A program made the position numbers and the translations under genes. A stretch of DNA of 64,000 nucleotides. Source: Strongylocentrotus droebachiensis. Lineage: Eukaryota > Echinodermata > Echinoidea > Camarodonta > Strongylocentrotidae. Positions 23,771-35,840 of the stretch are shown here, piece after piece; the stretch's first letter is position 1; every line of letters starts with the position of its first letter. The notes beneath the pieces are model-generated. The model saw nothing but the letters and a program-made list of their open reading frames with translations. It was not told where the DNA came from and ran no database searches. Location of the stretch: NCBI GenBank assembly GCA_035222895.1, contig JAVYIG010000691.1, positions 278,501 through 342,500 on the forward strand, read 5' to 3'.

Positions 23771-24698
23771 TCTTTCTGTTCATTCTACACCCTCAAGTGA
23801 CCCGGCACATCTTCATCAGCAGCAGCCTAAGCTCGTTCACCTCTTGATCAAACATGGACCAGATTATTGGGTCAATATTTGACGTCCTATATTGGATGGA
23901 GAGGCTCTTCTGTTTACAAAAATTAAACGTGATATCATACACCGGACCTGTACCGGAAGAAACATCACACTCTTAGTGCAGCTTTGACTTTGATTTTGAA
24001 AGCTTTATTGAAAACGTGCTTTTTTGTCGCAATTGACCCGTTCCATCATCCATTTCGAAAATTGTGGCCTTTCCCAGGTTTATTTACACTTTTATAGACA
24101 CATTCTGTGTAAACATGTCTTGATCAGATCTAGGCGTTTTTTTTTAATTCGTCATGACATCCAGAAAAGAGCCTTCAAGTACCGTTCTCTGTAGATAAAC
24201 AACTATCATGCAAAATCAAATTGTACTAGTATACGTATATATATATTATTATATATAATAAGGCGAGTAATACTTGTCATACATGTTAAAATTATGGATA
24301 CTTTTTGTTAAGAACCCATTTTGGTTTGTATCCCATGTCATCACATCAAATTACCAAAGTCAACTTCAATCCCTATTGAAATATGTGAACATTACAATGA
24401 CATTGATCCGAACATGATTTCTATAGTATATACAGTAGTAGGTCAGTTATTGTGCTTGACTTGATTCCTCGAAAGTCTCGATGATCATGTTTGTATTAGG
24501 TAAGGCTATGTTTATCATTGATGTGATGATATGTTCAAAATTCAAATCGAGATTGGAGAACTGATATTTAGCTCAAGATGGGGTTCGTGTCGAAGGTTGA
24601 AATTCCGATGACTCCATATCTTCCGTAGATATCCTTGCATCCGGGTTCTTTGTACAGAGTGCCGTTCTGTGACAACGGCGTACTATTGATACACATAC

Positions 24699-24787
24699 CT
24701 CAAGCACTCTTCAATCGACAGTCCACGAGAGTTCAAACACTTTAACCTCGCCCTCTCCCACCTCAACATGGCCATCTCAAACTCCGT
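24699..24787 (-). CDS. Candidate exon of an unrecognised gene
   Basis: On the - strand, an acceptor-like 'ggcacag' is followed by an open frame reading TEFEMAMLRWERARLKCLNS and then RGLSIEECLR, ending at a good donor (ttgag|gtatgt) with phase 2. The peptide is charged and Leu/Arg/Glu-rich, compatible with a helix or coiled coil, unlike the low-complexity frames elsewhere. Local GC is raised. The polypyrimidine tract before the acceptor is only moderate, and the frame also stays open upstream to an ATG at 24889, so a longer first exon (24699-24889) is possible. I do not recognise the family, and no partner exon was found on the same strand. Confidence 0.3.
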
Positions 24788-24852
24788 CTGTGCCTTCCAG
24801 GTGCATTGTGGGCGAGTGGAGTGTGGGTATTGGAGGAGGAGGTACCAAACTC

Positions 24853-24860
24853 TGACGTCA
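24853..24860. promoter_or_regulatory. CRE-like palindrome tgacgtca
   Basis: An exact CREB/ATF consensus palindrome lies about 65 bp upstream of the - strand candidate exon (24699-24787). One 8-bp match in 64 kb is expected by chance, so the position relative to the exon is the only support. Confidence 0.2.
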
Positions 24861-25137
24861 CGAGCTGCCAAGGGGGAGTTGACTATCATGGGTCGGAGAG
24901 GGTCGGGTTACCCTCTCGCTCTTCTCAGATGGATGAGCAAACATGGGAACACACGGAACCAGTTTACCGGAGTGCCCCCCTCGGGGGTCTAGACTGGGCT
25001 ATATACTAACTGCAATGCCATTCAACGAGATTAAGAGGAGAGGGGATGGGGAGGGGGTGCTTTGCGATACCTAGATAGAAGGATTAAGGGATTAAGGGGA
25101 ATGTTGAAAGAAACAGGAAGATGAATATTTGGCACTT

Positions 25138-25192
25138 TGTTGTTGCTGTTGTTGCTGCTGCTGCTGTTGTTGTTGTTGTCTTTGCTGGTGTT
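25138..25192. repeat. (GTT/GCT)n short microsatellite
   Basis: GTT and GCT triplets. On the - strand they give Asn/Ser repeats in an incidental frame. Confidence 0.9.
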
Positions 25193-25977
25193 ATATAATG
25201 CATTGGTGTTGTCATTTTGGAGATGGTGGTATAGTAAAGAGATATGACGGCGGGAAAAGCATATAAAAAATATCTTAAAAATACGTATTAGGTTATCTGT
25301 AACAAATACTGATCTGACCAAATGGCAGATCGAAATTCCTATCCTTTTAATAGTTTTCTGTTTCACTTCAAACATTCAACTATTCTCACAGTCTCACAAT
25401 TCTATGCGTGTCTGTTCGTCCCTCTCTTACTCTCTCTCAGTCCTTTTTAGCAATTTTATACGTGACCCTTTGAACCTGTATATCCCATCCTGCCGCTATC
25501 CTTAAAAATGATTTACCCACGAATTCAGCAAATGTTTTTAACACGTGTCAAAATAGGGTTGGTTGCTTAAAAATGAGGCTTATCAAGCATCATTACACAA
25601 CCAGGCGATCACCTTTTCAACCCCAAATCCAATTTTGTCATCAAGGGGTGGCGTGATGCTACTGCGATTGCGGAAAACAGAATTACGCGGGATTATTATT
25701 ATTCCCATTCTAAATCCAAAACGGTGATCTCAATTTATTAATGAGGTACGACTGAGGGCGCCATATCAATTAAGGAGTTAAATAGTAATATAGGTCAAAT
25801 GTAGTTAGTGTTAGTATTAATTTGTGTGCATGAGAGCCCGCGTAATAATTATGAATTTTGATATCCGAGTTTTATAACATCATGAAATCTATTTCACTAT
25901 ATGAAATCATTAACATGAGAACCCATCTTACGTTTCCTTTTTGACCAGTAACGAAGAAGTTGCATTTACCCTCCTCC

Positions 25978-26005
25978 CCCCCCCCCCCCTCCCCCTTTTT
26001 TTTTC
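25978..26005. repeat. Poly-C then poly-T run
   Basis: C runs broken by a T, followed by about nine T. Confidence 0.95.
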
Positions 26006-26856
26006 CTAGACGCCAGGCGATTCGATTTGCCTTTATTGGTCACAAAGTTCAGTAAATTATCTTTTATATTTCTAAAATATTTTTGGGGGAATCTGGAAGA
26101 ATTAAAAATGAAGTAGAAATCGCCTCTGAGTAAGAAACATGTGGAAACGTTATGTGTCAAATAACCCTTGGCTAGTTGAACTGAGTACAATACTGTTAAA
26201 GTAGTAACATACACGTTTCCTAATGCCTGTTATAAAGATGTGTCACATCATTGAACACAATAATAAAAATACATGTAATTCATATCGCACTCACGTTTTG
26301 CACGATTTCGCTCTCGTATGGCGTGTTGGAAACCGCCGCAGGTGTTGACGCAGCCTTGCGTCAGTAAAATGATGCCTCGTGTGCAACGCCTATTGGACAA
26401 TGACGTACATGACGTGTGTATTATGTTATAACACGTGACCCCATGTGATTACAATGCACACAGAATGGGAAAATGACTTCATTTGGCAGTCATGGGAAAT
26501 CTCTATGATTGGTATTAACTCTATTTCTTGCATTTATTTTCTAAGTATACTGTTTATATAGCTCGAGGGTGAATGAAATCCAGCTAGCAGGGAAAAACAT
26601 AATTCTTTTGACACCCCCTTCAAAAACTATTCCATTTACCAAGACGGTGATCAGTCAAAATGTCAAATCAACATTAATTCCATGCAACTTTCATGCACGC
26701 CATTCACACTTTTTTCCAATCATACGTCAATTTACCTCCATGCCATGGGAAATTCATGTCACTGTTAATTCAATATTTAAAGATTGGACTTCTTTATCAC
26801 CGAGTGTCGAAAACATATTACGCCAATGCGACCGTCCCGAGAGTTACCCGAAGGTA

Positions 26857-26887
26857 CGCGCGCTCTCCCCCCGCAGAGAGAGCGCGT
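26857..26887. repeat. GC-rich hairpin
   Basis: 'cgcgctctc' (26859-26867) pairs with 'gagagcgcg' (26878-26886) around a 10-base C-rich loop. It is isolated, with no promoter or terminator context. Confidence 0.5.
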
Positions 26888-27508
26888 CAAATCGATGCAT
26901 TGGTAATAATACGAATCCTTGGCGTTTATTTAAGTGTTCTCTCCAGCAATTTTCACACTCTCCCTAATAAGATGGTGTGTTGACTCTGTGCCCCAATGAA
27001 CTTCTAGGACAGGCTTGGCAAAGAGGGCCTTAAGATCTGGATCACTGGACTTTGTTTTCATGCTGATGTTAACATCGATTTGGGACGTTATTTATTGTAG
27101 CGATGTTTCTCTTGCCATTATGGAAAGTGTCGAGTTCTGATGAAAGGTGTGAACAAAGTCGCATACATGTACTCTCCAAATCTTTTTCCCAACCTTTTTT
27201 CAAAAGAATATCGTAGTAGCAATGTCCCGAGCAAAGGATCGCTCTGAAACATGGTTATGTTTTAACATTTCAGATAGGACTCAAAATAATTTACATCTTT
27301 GCAGCAAGAAGTGATTACACAGCTCTCTTAGTCCTATTAACCAGTATATGTGTTTAAATTTAATCAATGTTTGTTACCCTCACGTTAAGTCAGTTCATTA
27401 TCGCTCAAGTAGGTGATTACAAAATTTCACGGTATGAACAATTCTTATATGATACATTATCAATACTCGAGAATAACTTCGAGCCAGGAACAGCATTGGC
27501 GTAGCTAC

Positions 27509-27535
27509 ATGAATTGGGGGGGGGGGGGAGGGGGC
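27509..27535. repeat. Poly-G run
   Basis: G-rich tract with single interruptions. Confidence 0.9.
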
Positions 27536-27676
27536 GTGGAGGGGCGCAGGCCCCAGTCGAATGATGAGGAGATAAATAGACGTGAAATAAAGGTTGTTTT
27601 AATACGTCCCACGTTTTCCCTTTTTTCAGCTAATCGGTGGCTTTGTTAATCACATTCCGTCCACATTATTAGACCT

Positions 27677-27814
27677 GGCCACATTTCACAAAACTTGTCA
27701 TCAGTGACAAATGACAGTTTATGTTATAAACTTATGCTTCTGATTGGTTATCAGCAGATTTGTCACTGAATTTTGTTTTTGTCGCTGCGACAAGTGCTTT
27801 GTGAGACGGGCCCC
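27677..27814 (+). mobile_element. MITE, copy 2 (pairs with 8888-9030)
   Basis: Inverted ends ('ttcacaaaacttgtc' left; 'gacaagtgctttgtgaga' right) surround a core with 'cttctgattggttatcagca'. It matches the reverse complement of 8888-9030. It has no coding capacity. Confidence 0.75.
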
Positions 27815-28080
27815 TGTATCCCCCTCCTTCCATCTTGCTAAATCAGTGCCCCATAAGTGACTGGACCAATGCAACGTCACAGGTCAAGATAAACAATTAT
27901 GGTGATCGATGGATTTTTCAGCAAAATTAAGGTCTAATTTGGTTTCCCAAAGCCAGCTGAAAGCCCCTCCCCCCAAGTGAATTAATGAATAAAATGAATA
28001 TTAACAAAATAGATAAATAAAATAAAGCAATGACAGCTTGCAATAGATCTTCAAGACGTACGGCTCCCCAAAACATTACG

Positions 28081-28136
28081 CCCCCCCCCCCCCCCACGGG
28101 AATGATTGTGCCCTTGTTTATCACCGTGGGGGGGGG
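28081..28136. repeat. Poly-C and poly-G runs 30 bp apart
   Basis: About 15 C, a short spacer, then about 8 G. The two could pair as a hairpin. Confidence 0.9.
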
Positions 28137-28199
28137 GTACGCCATTTTGATGATTAAGAAATCAAATGGAGGCAAAAATTGAAGGCCTCATTTTTCACT

Positions 28200-29945
28200 T
28201 CAGTGGGAAAGTCATAATTTAGCGGCTTCTGGAAATAGAAAGCTCATCAAATTGTTCAATAAAAGATTGATTGGGGCTATTTCTGTCGGGCAGCCGGAGC
28301 GTGATTTTGGCCTTTGCTTGTTGAAAACTTTCTAAACATGCGATAGATTACTGCTGTATAAATAGTTAGCATAAACCTTTCAGGATAACCAGATAATATT
28401 GGACTTCAAACTCTTGCGACCTTGCGTCTTATGCCCTTATCTGTCATCGTGTGATAGTTATCGTTTTTTCTGTTTTTTGTGTGTGGACTTTTCCTCATGA
28501 GAGCTGACTACAACGATGCAGAAAATGTCTCCTTTTTTTTTAAATTCGAAACGTATTTAAGAAAAACAGTTGATAATTTGTTGGCAAACACTCCCAAACA
28601 CATATATATAAGAGTAAACATATTGTTGCCTAATCACGAATTCACTTATGTTTGCACTTTACAATTATAATCTATTGAGGGGAGGGGGCAGGTCCACGCC
28701 TTGTTCTTCCAAACGTTACAATGGTTACCAAGCACAGTACATATTTTAGTATTTTCGACCCGTGTTATTATGTTGATATATGTTCATGATACCATAATTG
28801 CTTGGTTATTTTGGTAACATGCCCTGATCGTTTACTTAGGGAGTAGCAGTATTTATGCTCTTTGTAATGCTAAGATTAAATCAAACTTCTTTGTACGTAT
28901 TCAATTATCACATGTACTTTTGTAAACACCTACGTTTTGTTCGATTTTTCTGATGCCTCGCATATTATGTCGATACTGAGTCAATAATCATAACTACCCT
29001 ATATTATCCATTTTATATATTCCAAACAAAGTGAGTCAGTGCAATGCGAATTGGGTCATTCCAATACAGCGAAGCTTCTGTAGCAAACGACACGCTTTAT
29101 GATGAGCGTACACTCTGATTAAATACTATGTAAACTGACTTTCAGCGCGATTCGATTTTTCATTTTCGGAATTGGCGCCTGCAAATATGAATCCATTCTG
29201 AAAGCACACAAAAAAAATTGTTTGCCCGTCATATAGCATTATTATGATGCGGGCGCCTCGTCGAATGATCTGTCTTCGGAATATATCTCTTTAACAATAG
29301 CTTCGTTTCCTGTAATATGCTATGAAGTAACAGGAGTGGAACGAAGTCCCAAAATTTTGGAAAGCTGAGTAGTTATGAATTAGGACAAGACCGATCATTT
29401 TAAAATACCATAGAATCAGATAATGCCACCCTTTCAAATGCAATGACAAGGGGGGGGGGGGATGTCGTCTTGAAAATCGAAATTCATTCTTATTTTAAAA
29501 CACTTATATAAATATTAATAACTAAACATAATATTTCCTAACTCGTCGCATATTGATATTATGTTCAACCATAACAGATATCACGTTTTATTATGGTTGT
29601 TTATTTATTATTATTATTATTACATATTGTATTGGGGTGTGTTTTTAATCAGAAATGAATTTTGACCACTTTTGCATTAATTTTTATTATACAGGTTGTG
29701 GCTTTGGTTTTAAAATGTAAAATGAGGGCAAAAATCAAATCAAATTAATTATATTTCATGTAAAAGAAAAATCAAGGAATCATTTTGATGTAATTTTGAG
29801 GAAAAGTGAAAAAAAAATCGTTCATTTTGAAAAAATATACTTAATAGTACTCTCACATTCAGAGCATATAAGCTGTGCTCTCAAAGCGTCATCCATAATC
29901 AATTTCGAACTCTTTATTCGACCTTTGCCTGCACTCTGCTTTGTT
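28200..29945. other. No gene recognised; very AT-rich
   Basis: Contains a G run at about 29451-29461 and a short (ATT)n near 29600. No exon, RNA gene or element with inverted ends was identified. Confidence 0.4.
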
Positions 29946-30138
29946 ATCTTTGCATAATGATGCTCCAACGGAATTCGTTAGCGCAACGTTTTTTGTCTTC
30001 ATCAAAAGTCAAGAAAATATATTTTGTTAAAGAATTTATTACAAATCTTTCTCAGACTATACCATCTGTGCCTGAGAAGAATGTGTTAATACTTCAAGTT
30101 AGGTCGTTAAGATGTAACTATATGTCTCTCTTTCTTTC

Positions 30139-30147
30139 TGTGTGTGT

Positions 30148-30183
<36 letters not shown>

Positions 30184-30277
30184 CTTTATTTATACCCCTG
30201 TCTTTCTCTATCTCTCTCTCTCCAACCTCCTCTCCCTCTCTCCCTGCCATGTCTGTCTATTCATGAATCTGTATATG

Positions 30278-30315
<38 letters not shown>
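30139..30315. repeat. (GT)n/(CT)n tract
   Basis: A short GT block, then two CT blocks with degenerate sequence between. The 181-residue frame spanning it is repeat-driven. Confidence 0.95.
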
Positions 30316-30317
<2 letters not shown>

Positions 30318-30812
30318 TGACTCTCTGTTTAAAGAAAGGAAAAATATTCTGCAAAAATCATATGCTTCAAGTACAAAATGTTGCTTCCCTATCAATTTGC
30401 ATTCTGTCAGTTGAAAATCGCAAAAAAGAAGAAAATATAAATGCAGAAGTGCACGACATACACTATGCAATTGAAACGCTCTGGAAAATGAATTGCAAAT
30501 AACCCGCCCCTTTAAATCACGACGGTGACTTTAAATACCCCCAGTTCTAAAGTGCGAGAACATTATTCTTAAATACTCACCATACTCGTACTAAAATGTC
30601 CCAAAGGTGTGCTAGAAATATAATTGTCTTCTTTTGAAAACACCGAATTCAATTATACCTAAAGTCGTGAAATACACACCTAGTAATGCTTCATGAGGCG
30701 CGCTATACGATCCGCGCAAACTGAATGCTTAAAATAATGAGTAAATATGTGCCGTGGGGGTAATTATGTTTTTATTATTCTTAAGTTCGATCCTGAACGG
30801 ACAATATATTAC

Positions 30813-31174
30813 TTAAAGGCATCGTTTAACAATGTTTTTATAGTTGTATACAAATCTGAGATTCATGATCCTACGTGTTATCATAGTTTGTGTTACGGTG
30901 TAATATTAAAGCCCTAACAAAATGAGTGACCGGTTTTACCATACACATTTCACCCCATAGACTGTATTGTTATAAAAAGCTGTTCAAAACCGTCGGGAAT
31001 TTTTGTTCTGAAATTTCGAATTCCAATCATAAATATCTTGATAATCAGACACGCGATCGGCTTGTAAAATTCATGCGATTCCTGACTGACCTAAAGGTTT
31101 ATAATTACGATTGCAGTATGAGCTAAATCCAGGATTTGTTTAGAGTCTGAGTCAAAGAAACCCAATCCCTTTAA
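30813..31174 (-). mobile_element. TTAA element, family A, reversed copy
   Basis: A 362-bp reverse complement of the elements at 36987 and 37691. Shared blocks include 'gatcggcttgtaaaa', 'ctgactgacct', 'taaaaccggtcact' (as its complement) and 'cattgttaaacgat' (as its complement). Both ends are TTAA. No transposase is encoded. Confidence 0.8.
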
Positions 31175-31187
31175 AGGCACACTGTCC

Positions 31188-31311
31188 TACTTGTAGCTAC
31201 TTGCTCCCTCTATATAGAAAACTTCCCAAATCGGTGCCTGTTGGTCCCCCATGATCCTCTTTTTCTTATGTTAAATGAGAGCTGAGTTAATGAGATAGCC
31301 ACCTGTCACAG
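31188..31311 (+). repeat. Dispersed repeat B, copy 1
   Basis: 'ccctctatatag', 'cggtg-c-gttggtccccca', 'cctctttttcttat' and 'gagata-ccacctgtca' occur in the same order at 38830-38956. It starts 14 bp after the family A element. No inverted ends were found. Confidence 0.75.
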
Positions 31312-31345
31312 TGACCTCGATGGCTCACTGGTTGGTCTAATCCCT
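31312..31345 (+). other. A-box-like sequence without B box
   Basis: 'gatggctcactggttggtc' resembles an internal RNA polymerase III A box, but no B box follows within 80 bp. It may be a decayed SINE head. Confidence 0.2.
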
Positions 31346-31637
31346 TCTAGCTGAAGTAGTAAAGCCTCCCTTTAAGATGGGTAAAGAAAAAGATAATATG
31401 ATCTCATCCACCAAATGTGGCTTCTGAAATTGAAATGGAAGTTTAGTGTCATCATACTTTGTGATCCTCTGAAGGTCAGTGTGTCTTATTGAAGACGAGG
31501 ATTGATCGCTAGGATTCATGGGAAGGTTAAGATAATAGATAAGGATATAATGAAGGAAGTATGAAGTTTAAGAAGCATTTTGTATTCTTAGTTTAAAGTA
31601 TGCAATGTGTATACCATACATCATACGTTTAAATGTA

Positions 31638-32482
31638 CACTCTAAGAAAAAAAGGGTGCAAAAAAGGGTGCAAAATAAGAGTTTGCACCCTTTACATAAA
31701 AATGAACCCTTTTGAAGGAAAAGGGGTTCAAAAAAGGGTGCAAAATAAGATTTTGCACCCTTCCTACAAAAATGAACCCTATCTCCCAAAAAGGGTGCAA
31801 AATAAAAGTTTGCATATGCATGCATATTCATGATTACTTTACACGTGTTCACATACAAATACATTTATCATGATTTGTTAAACAAATTATGACAATGCGC
31901 ATCAATTTTGTGATTTGAATTTTCCATCGGCAATCATTAAACAAATAGATTATTTTGTCTGATCATGTTACAATTACATTCACGTTTTAGCAATAGATAA
32001 ATTGATTATATGATTACTAACCAATAAACAACAGGCATGTTTAACATGTATTTGTGTACGAGCAAATATCTTCGAGTATTCTTCGAGTATGGAAGAAGGA
32101 TTGCACCTTTTAAAGGGTGCTTGACTGAACCCCTAAAGGTGCTGCTATTGTATCGGTTTGCACCCCTAAAGGAGCAGGATAGAACCATTAAGGGTACAAA
32201 ACATGTCTCCTAAAAGGTGCAATCTGGCACCCTCCTTAAAGGGTGCAGGATTTAACCCCTAAAGGTGCTGCTATTGTTGCATCGGTTTGCACCCCTAAAG
32301 GTGCAGGATTGAACCATAAAGGGTACTAACATGTCCCCTAAAAGGTTCAATCTGGCACCCTTTTAAAGGGTGCAGGATTGCACCTTTAAAAAGGGTGCAG
32401 GATTTACCCCTAAAGGTGCTGCTATTGTTGCATCGGTTTGAACCCCTAAACGTGCATAGTTGCACCATTTTTTCTTAGTGTG
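31638..32482. mobile_element. TA-flanked element with 'aaagggtgca' sub-repeats
   Basis: An 845-bp element. The left end reads 'cactctaagaaaaaa' + 'agggtgca'; the right end, reversed, reads 'cacactaagaaaaaa' + 'tggtgca'. Both ends abut TA, as in Tc1/mariner insertions. Both flanking thirds are packed with direct and inverted copies of 'aaagggtgca'/'tgcaccctt' and of 'cccctaaaggtgctgctatt'; the centre (about 31815-32095) is plain AT-rich sequence. No transposase is present. The 66- and 98-residue frames crossing it merely translate the sub-repeats. Confidence 0.8.
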
Positions 32483-33002
32483 TATGATCATACGGTTGTG
32501 TCACCTCAGACCAAAGTGTTAAAAGTACCCTAAAACGATAGGTGTAAAGATGCAGCAATCGCATATTTTGTGTAAAAAAGAAGGTTGCAAGAATGTGTTG
32601 ATTCTTAATATTGGATGATATTTTCTGGCGTTTTGATAAACCAATACAATCGTCGTGGTGTAAATTTATGAGAAGCCTCCAAAGTAAAGAGGTAGACTCA
32701 ATGTTCCACTCCACACAATGTCATAATTAAGTGACGCTAAATGCTTAATGATAATTATAATACTAGTAATAATGATAATAACAATAATGATGATAAATAA
32801 TAATGATAACTATAATATTAATTATTTATACAAATGTGAACATATCTACATAATTGTGGTCGACAATCGTGGTCACAGATGTATGAGTGTTTGTGGATGC
32901 GTTTTTTTTCCCACATGAAATTACTGCTCCAGCGACAAATGATCAGGGCTTCATCAAAGATATAAGGTTAATACGGATGCTAATCATAATGATGGGGTTT
33001 TT

Positions 33003-33080
33003 AGTCAGGTTTAGGTCTAGATTCGAGGTTAGTGTTGTGGTTAGATTTAGGATTAGGTTTAGGATTAGGGTCAGGACCGA
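33003..33080. repeat. Degenerate GGTTTAG/GGATTAG repeats
   Basis: Repeats of 'ggtttag', 'ggttag' and 'ggattag' resemble decayed telomere-type (TTAGGG)n but are not in register. On the + strand they give an Arg/Phe/Ile repeat. Confidence 0.5.
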
Positions 33081-33129
33081 GGGTTCAAGAATGGAGCCTA
33101 AGATTTCAGTTAGTGTAAGATAGTGCCAG

Positions 33130-33515
33130 TGTTTTTTTTTTTTTGTAATGTTCTTTATTGTGTTCATTCAATACATCAATCAATTCATACATGTACATCT
33201 GTGTTACATTATATCATTCAATACATAACATCGAATCATACATCATTTAACTATATAACATAATGGGGGGAAAAAACCCGCACAGAGTATAATCAATCTT
33301 AGTAATATCGAATGAAGATATAAGTTATTCTGCCCCCCCTCCCATAGTTTGTTTTTGTTTTGTAATATTCTTTATTGTATTCACTCAATAAATAATATTA
33401 ATTCATACAAATTGTAATATATAACATATTGGAACCAATTACAGAGTACAAAATACAGTAATCTCAATTATATTGAATGAATTAATATTGTTATAACCCC
33501 CCCCCCCTCTATCAT
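33130..33515 (-). repeat. Two tandem retroelement-like 3' ends
   Basis: Two diverged units of about 170-210 bp follow each other. Each begins on the + strand with a T-rich run then 'tgtaat-ttctttattgt-ttca', and closes with 'at-gaatga', 'gtta-t' and a C run. On the - strand each would end in an A-rich tail, as expected for reverse-transcribed elements. Confidence 0.4.
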
Positions 33516-33989
33516 GTGTGCATGTGACGTTCAACCCATCTACAGCACCCCAGCCCTACTTGTCAAGTGTTCTATCTACCCGACCCACCTTTAAAAGGGC
33601 TTTTAACATTTGAAATATGAAACGAGTGCGAAGAAGTAAACACTAAACGAGAAGAGAACCCATAGGCGACAACAGTATCGGGATCCAGGCTCGGTAAAAA
33701 TGAGAGAGCGGGAGGAGACACCTCCTTCCCCCTCCAACAAATAAGAATGAAGGATGGAAATATTTGTTTCAGGTGCCTTATTAGGTCTGGACTTAGAAAG
33801 GGGAAAGTTTCTGTCAATTTTCAGGTATTTTGGGTTTCAACGAAGGCACGTGCCCCTTGCCTTGTTGTCCCAGGTTTCGCCACTGAGCTACAAGCATTCT
33901 CAATCCCCTTTATGTCCAAATATGTCATTTTAGTACTAAGATTTTGTGAGGGGAAGAAAAACATGAGCATGCTTAAATTCAATTGATGG

Positions 33990-35600
33990 TCTTTAGAACG
34001 TGATTATGTATAGAGGCATTTAGGCTTACACAAATGTAACTGCCCTTAGTTTTATTCATTGTGGGGGGAGGGGTGTGACCCACAGAAACGAAACGAAGCG
34101 CAGTTTCTCCACACAACGTGCGAGTAAAACTACTATCTATCGAAACACTAGGAAGCTCTGAGTGCCCTGAAATTCAAACCCATTTTTTCCGGGCCGGTGT
34201 GCCGGTTATATTTCGCCCTCTAACCATTTTTCATAACTGACGGGGTCTCGCCGTTGAAATTCGACCTTTATGCAATTATATGGGGCATATTGCTCCAACT
34301 TTGGTGTACTTGCCAGCCCCTTCGGTCATGATATATATTATTCAGCCGCCTGGTCTTCCGAACCCCCTTCTTTTGGGATGTACCAGTTTTTGTGCTGTAA
34401 ACTTGTATTCTTCTAATTTATTAATATTATTACGCACCTCTTAAACAACACCAAAAAACAAACATCAACAACAACAAACATGCAAATATAAATTACATCA
34501 TATTTGCTGAATTTTCTCATGATTTTGTCCTATCCTGAATGATCATGCCTGACCAAAAACGTTGAATTTCTAAGACATGTAGAGCAAGCGCCAAGCATGA
34601 GCGCCAAGCAGAGGCGGACATTATGAAAGAAGCCATCATCATAATCATGACTACCATCATGGTCTCTATCATTAAAGGGCTATGTTTTGTTCAGCATAGT
34701 AAGGCAACCTAAACTATGTACAGGTAGAATCTATGAAAACATCGAGGGGGGTTGGGCGCCCATTCCCATTTAAAATGTTTCAGAACCCTAACGACGCGTA
34801 CTTATTTCTTTTTCTTTCAAAACTGTGGGCTGTGCTACAGACAATAAATGCACCACGACTCCCCGATGTGTTGTACTTCAAAGCTTTTTATACCTCATGA
34901 ATTGTCTATAAAGAGGGTTTAAAAATATGAAAATAAAGCAACATTATTTTTCACAATTTTACTTTAAAGACATGAACAATTGGAACTTAAGAGATTAACG
35001 TTAGAAGCACTATCTAGAATGTTTTGAAATGAAATGAAATCTAAACATGCTATTACAATGAAAGTACAGAATAAACTGAGGCATTAAAACAATAATATCA
35101 GTTTGATGGGTTCTGTTTAGATCTTTTGATAGTAATGCAGCAGTGTAACATTTTATATTTTCTCAAGAAAAATAAATTAAAAATCGATTTGATTCATCCG
35201 TTATATTTATCCGTTATATTCATATGTACATATATGTAACATATTTAGACTGCAACAAATCATAATTAATTTCCAGTTTCTTGTTTGTCCGTCCACAAAA
35301 TTGAAGATAACAAATTGAGATTCATATCAGTCCATCTAGCTCAAAATGACCGCAAAGATATCCCAGCACCCTCGGGATACTAACATCCTCGCGTTTAATT
35401 CAATTTAAGATTTTAAACAAGACTTCTACCTAACGCAAATCAATCTTATACACGCGCGTCAATCTAGCTTTATTTACACATCACGCACGTTGCTTAGTCC
35501 CGTATACGTTACTTCGATATCGTCATGAGATCATCAAATTAGAAACTTAATTCTCTCAAATGATAGAGAATAAACACTGGCTGGACACATAGAAGGATTT
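33990..35600. other. No gene recognised
   Basis: Unique AT-rich sequence. A short direct repeat 'gcgccaagca' lies near 34589. No splice-bounded open frame was found. Confidence 0.4.
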
Positions 35601-35762
35601 AGTCACGGCTACTGGGTAATTCGATGCAGTCCGGGCGTAGCTATATAGGAGAGGAAGGACACATGTCCCCTCCCTCCCCCTTCCCCATCGAATGGCGAAA
35701 CAACACGAAAACTGAAAATGAAAAAAGAACGAACAAAAGTCAGATTGAAATGAAGGAAAAAC

Positions 35763-35764
35763 GA

Positions 35765-35828
<64 letters not shown>

Positions 35829-35840
35829 AAGAAAGAAAGG
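35763..35840. repeat. (GAAA)n tetranucleotide repeat
   Basis: About 15 or more GAAA/AAAG units with one GAGA patch. The Lys/Glu/Arg and Ser/Phe/Leu frames (including the 180-residue - strand one) are repeat artefacts. Confidence 0.97.

Noticed and set aside
26569-26967. 132-residue + strand frame
   Set aside because: Begins at GTG, not ATG, no splice-like borders or family motif; contains an incidental GC hairpin.
29957-30502. 181-residue + strand frame beginning with ATG
   Set aside because: Half is a CT-repeat translation; the remaining ends show no conserved pattern.
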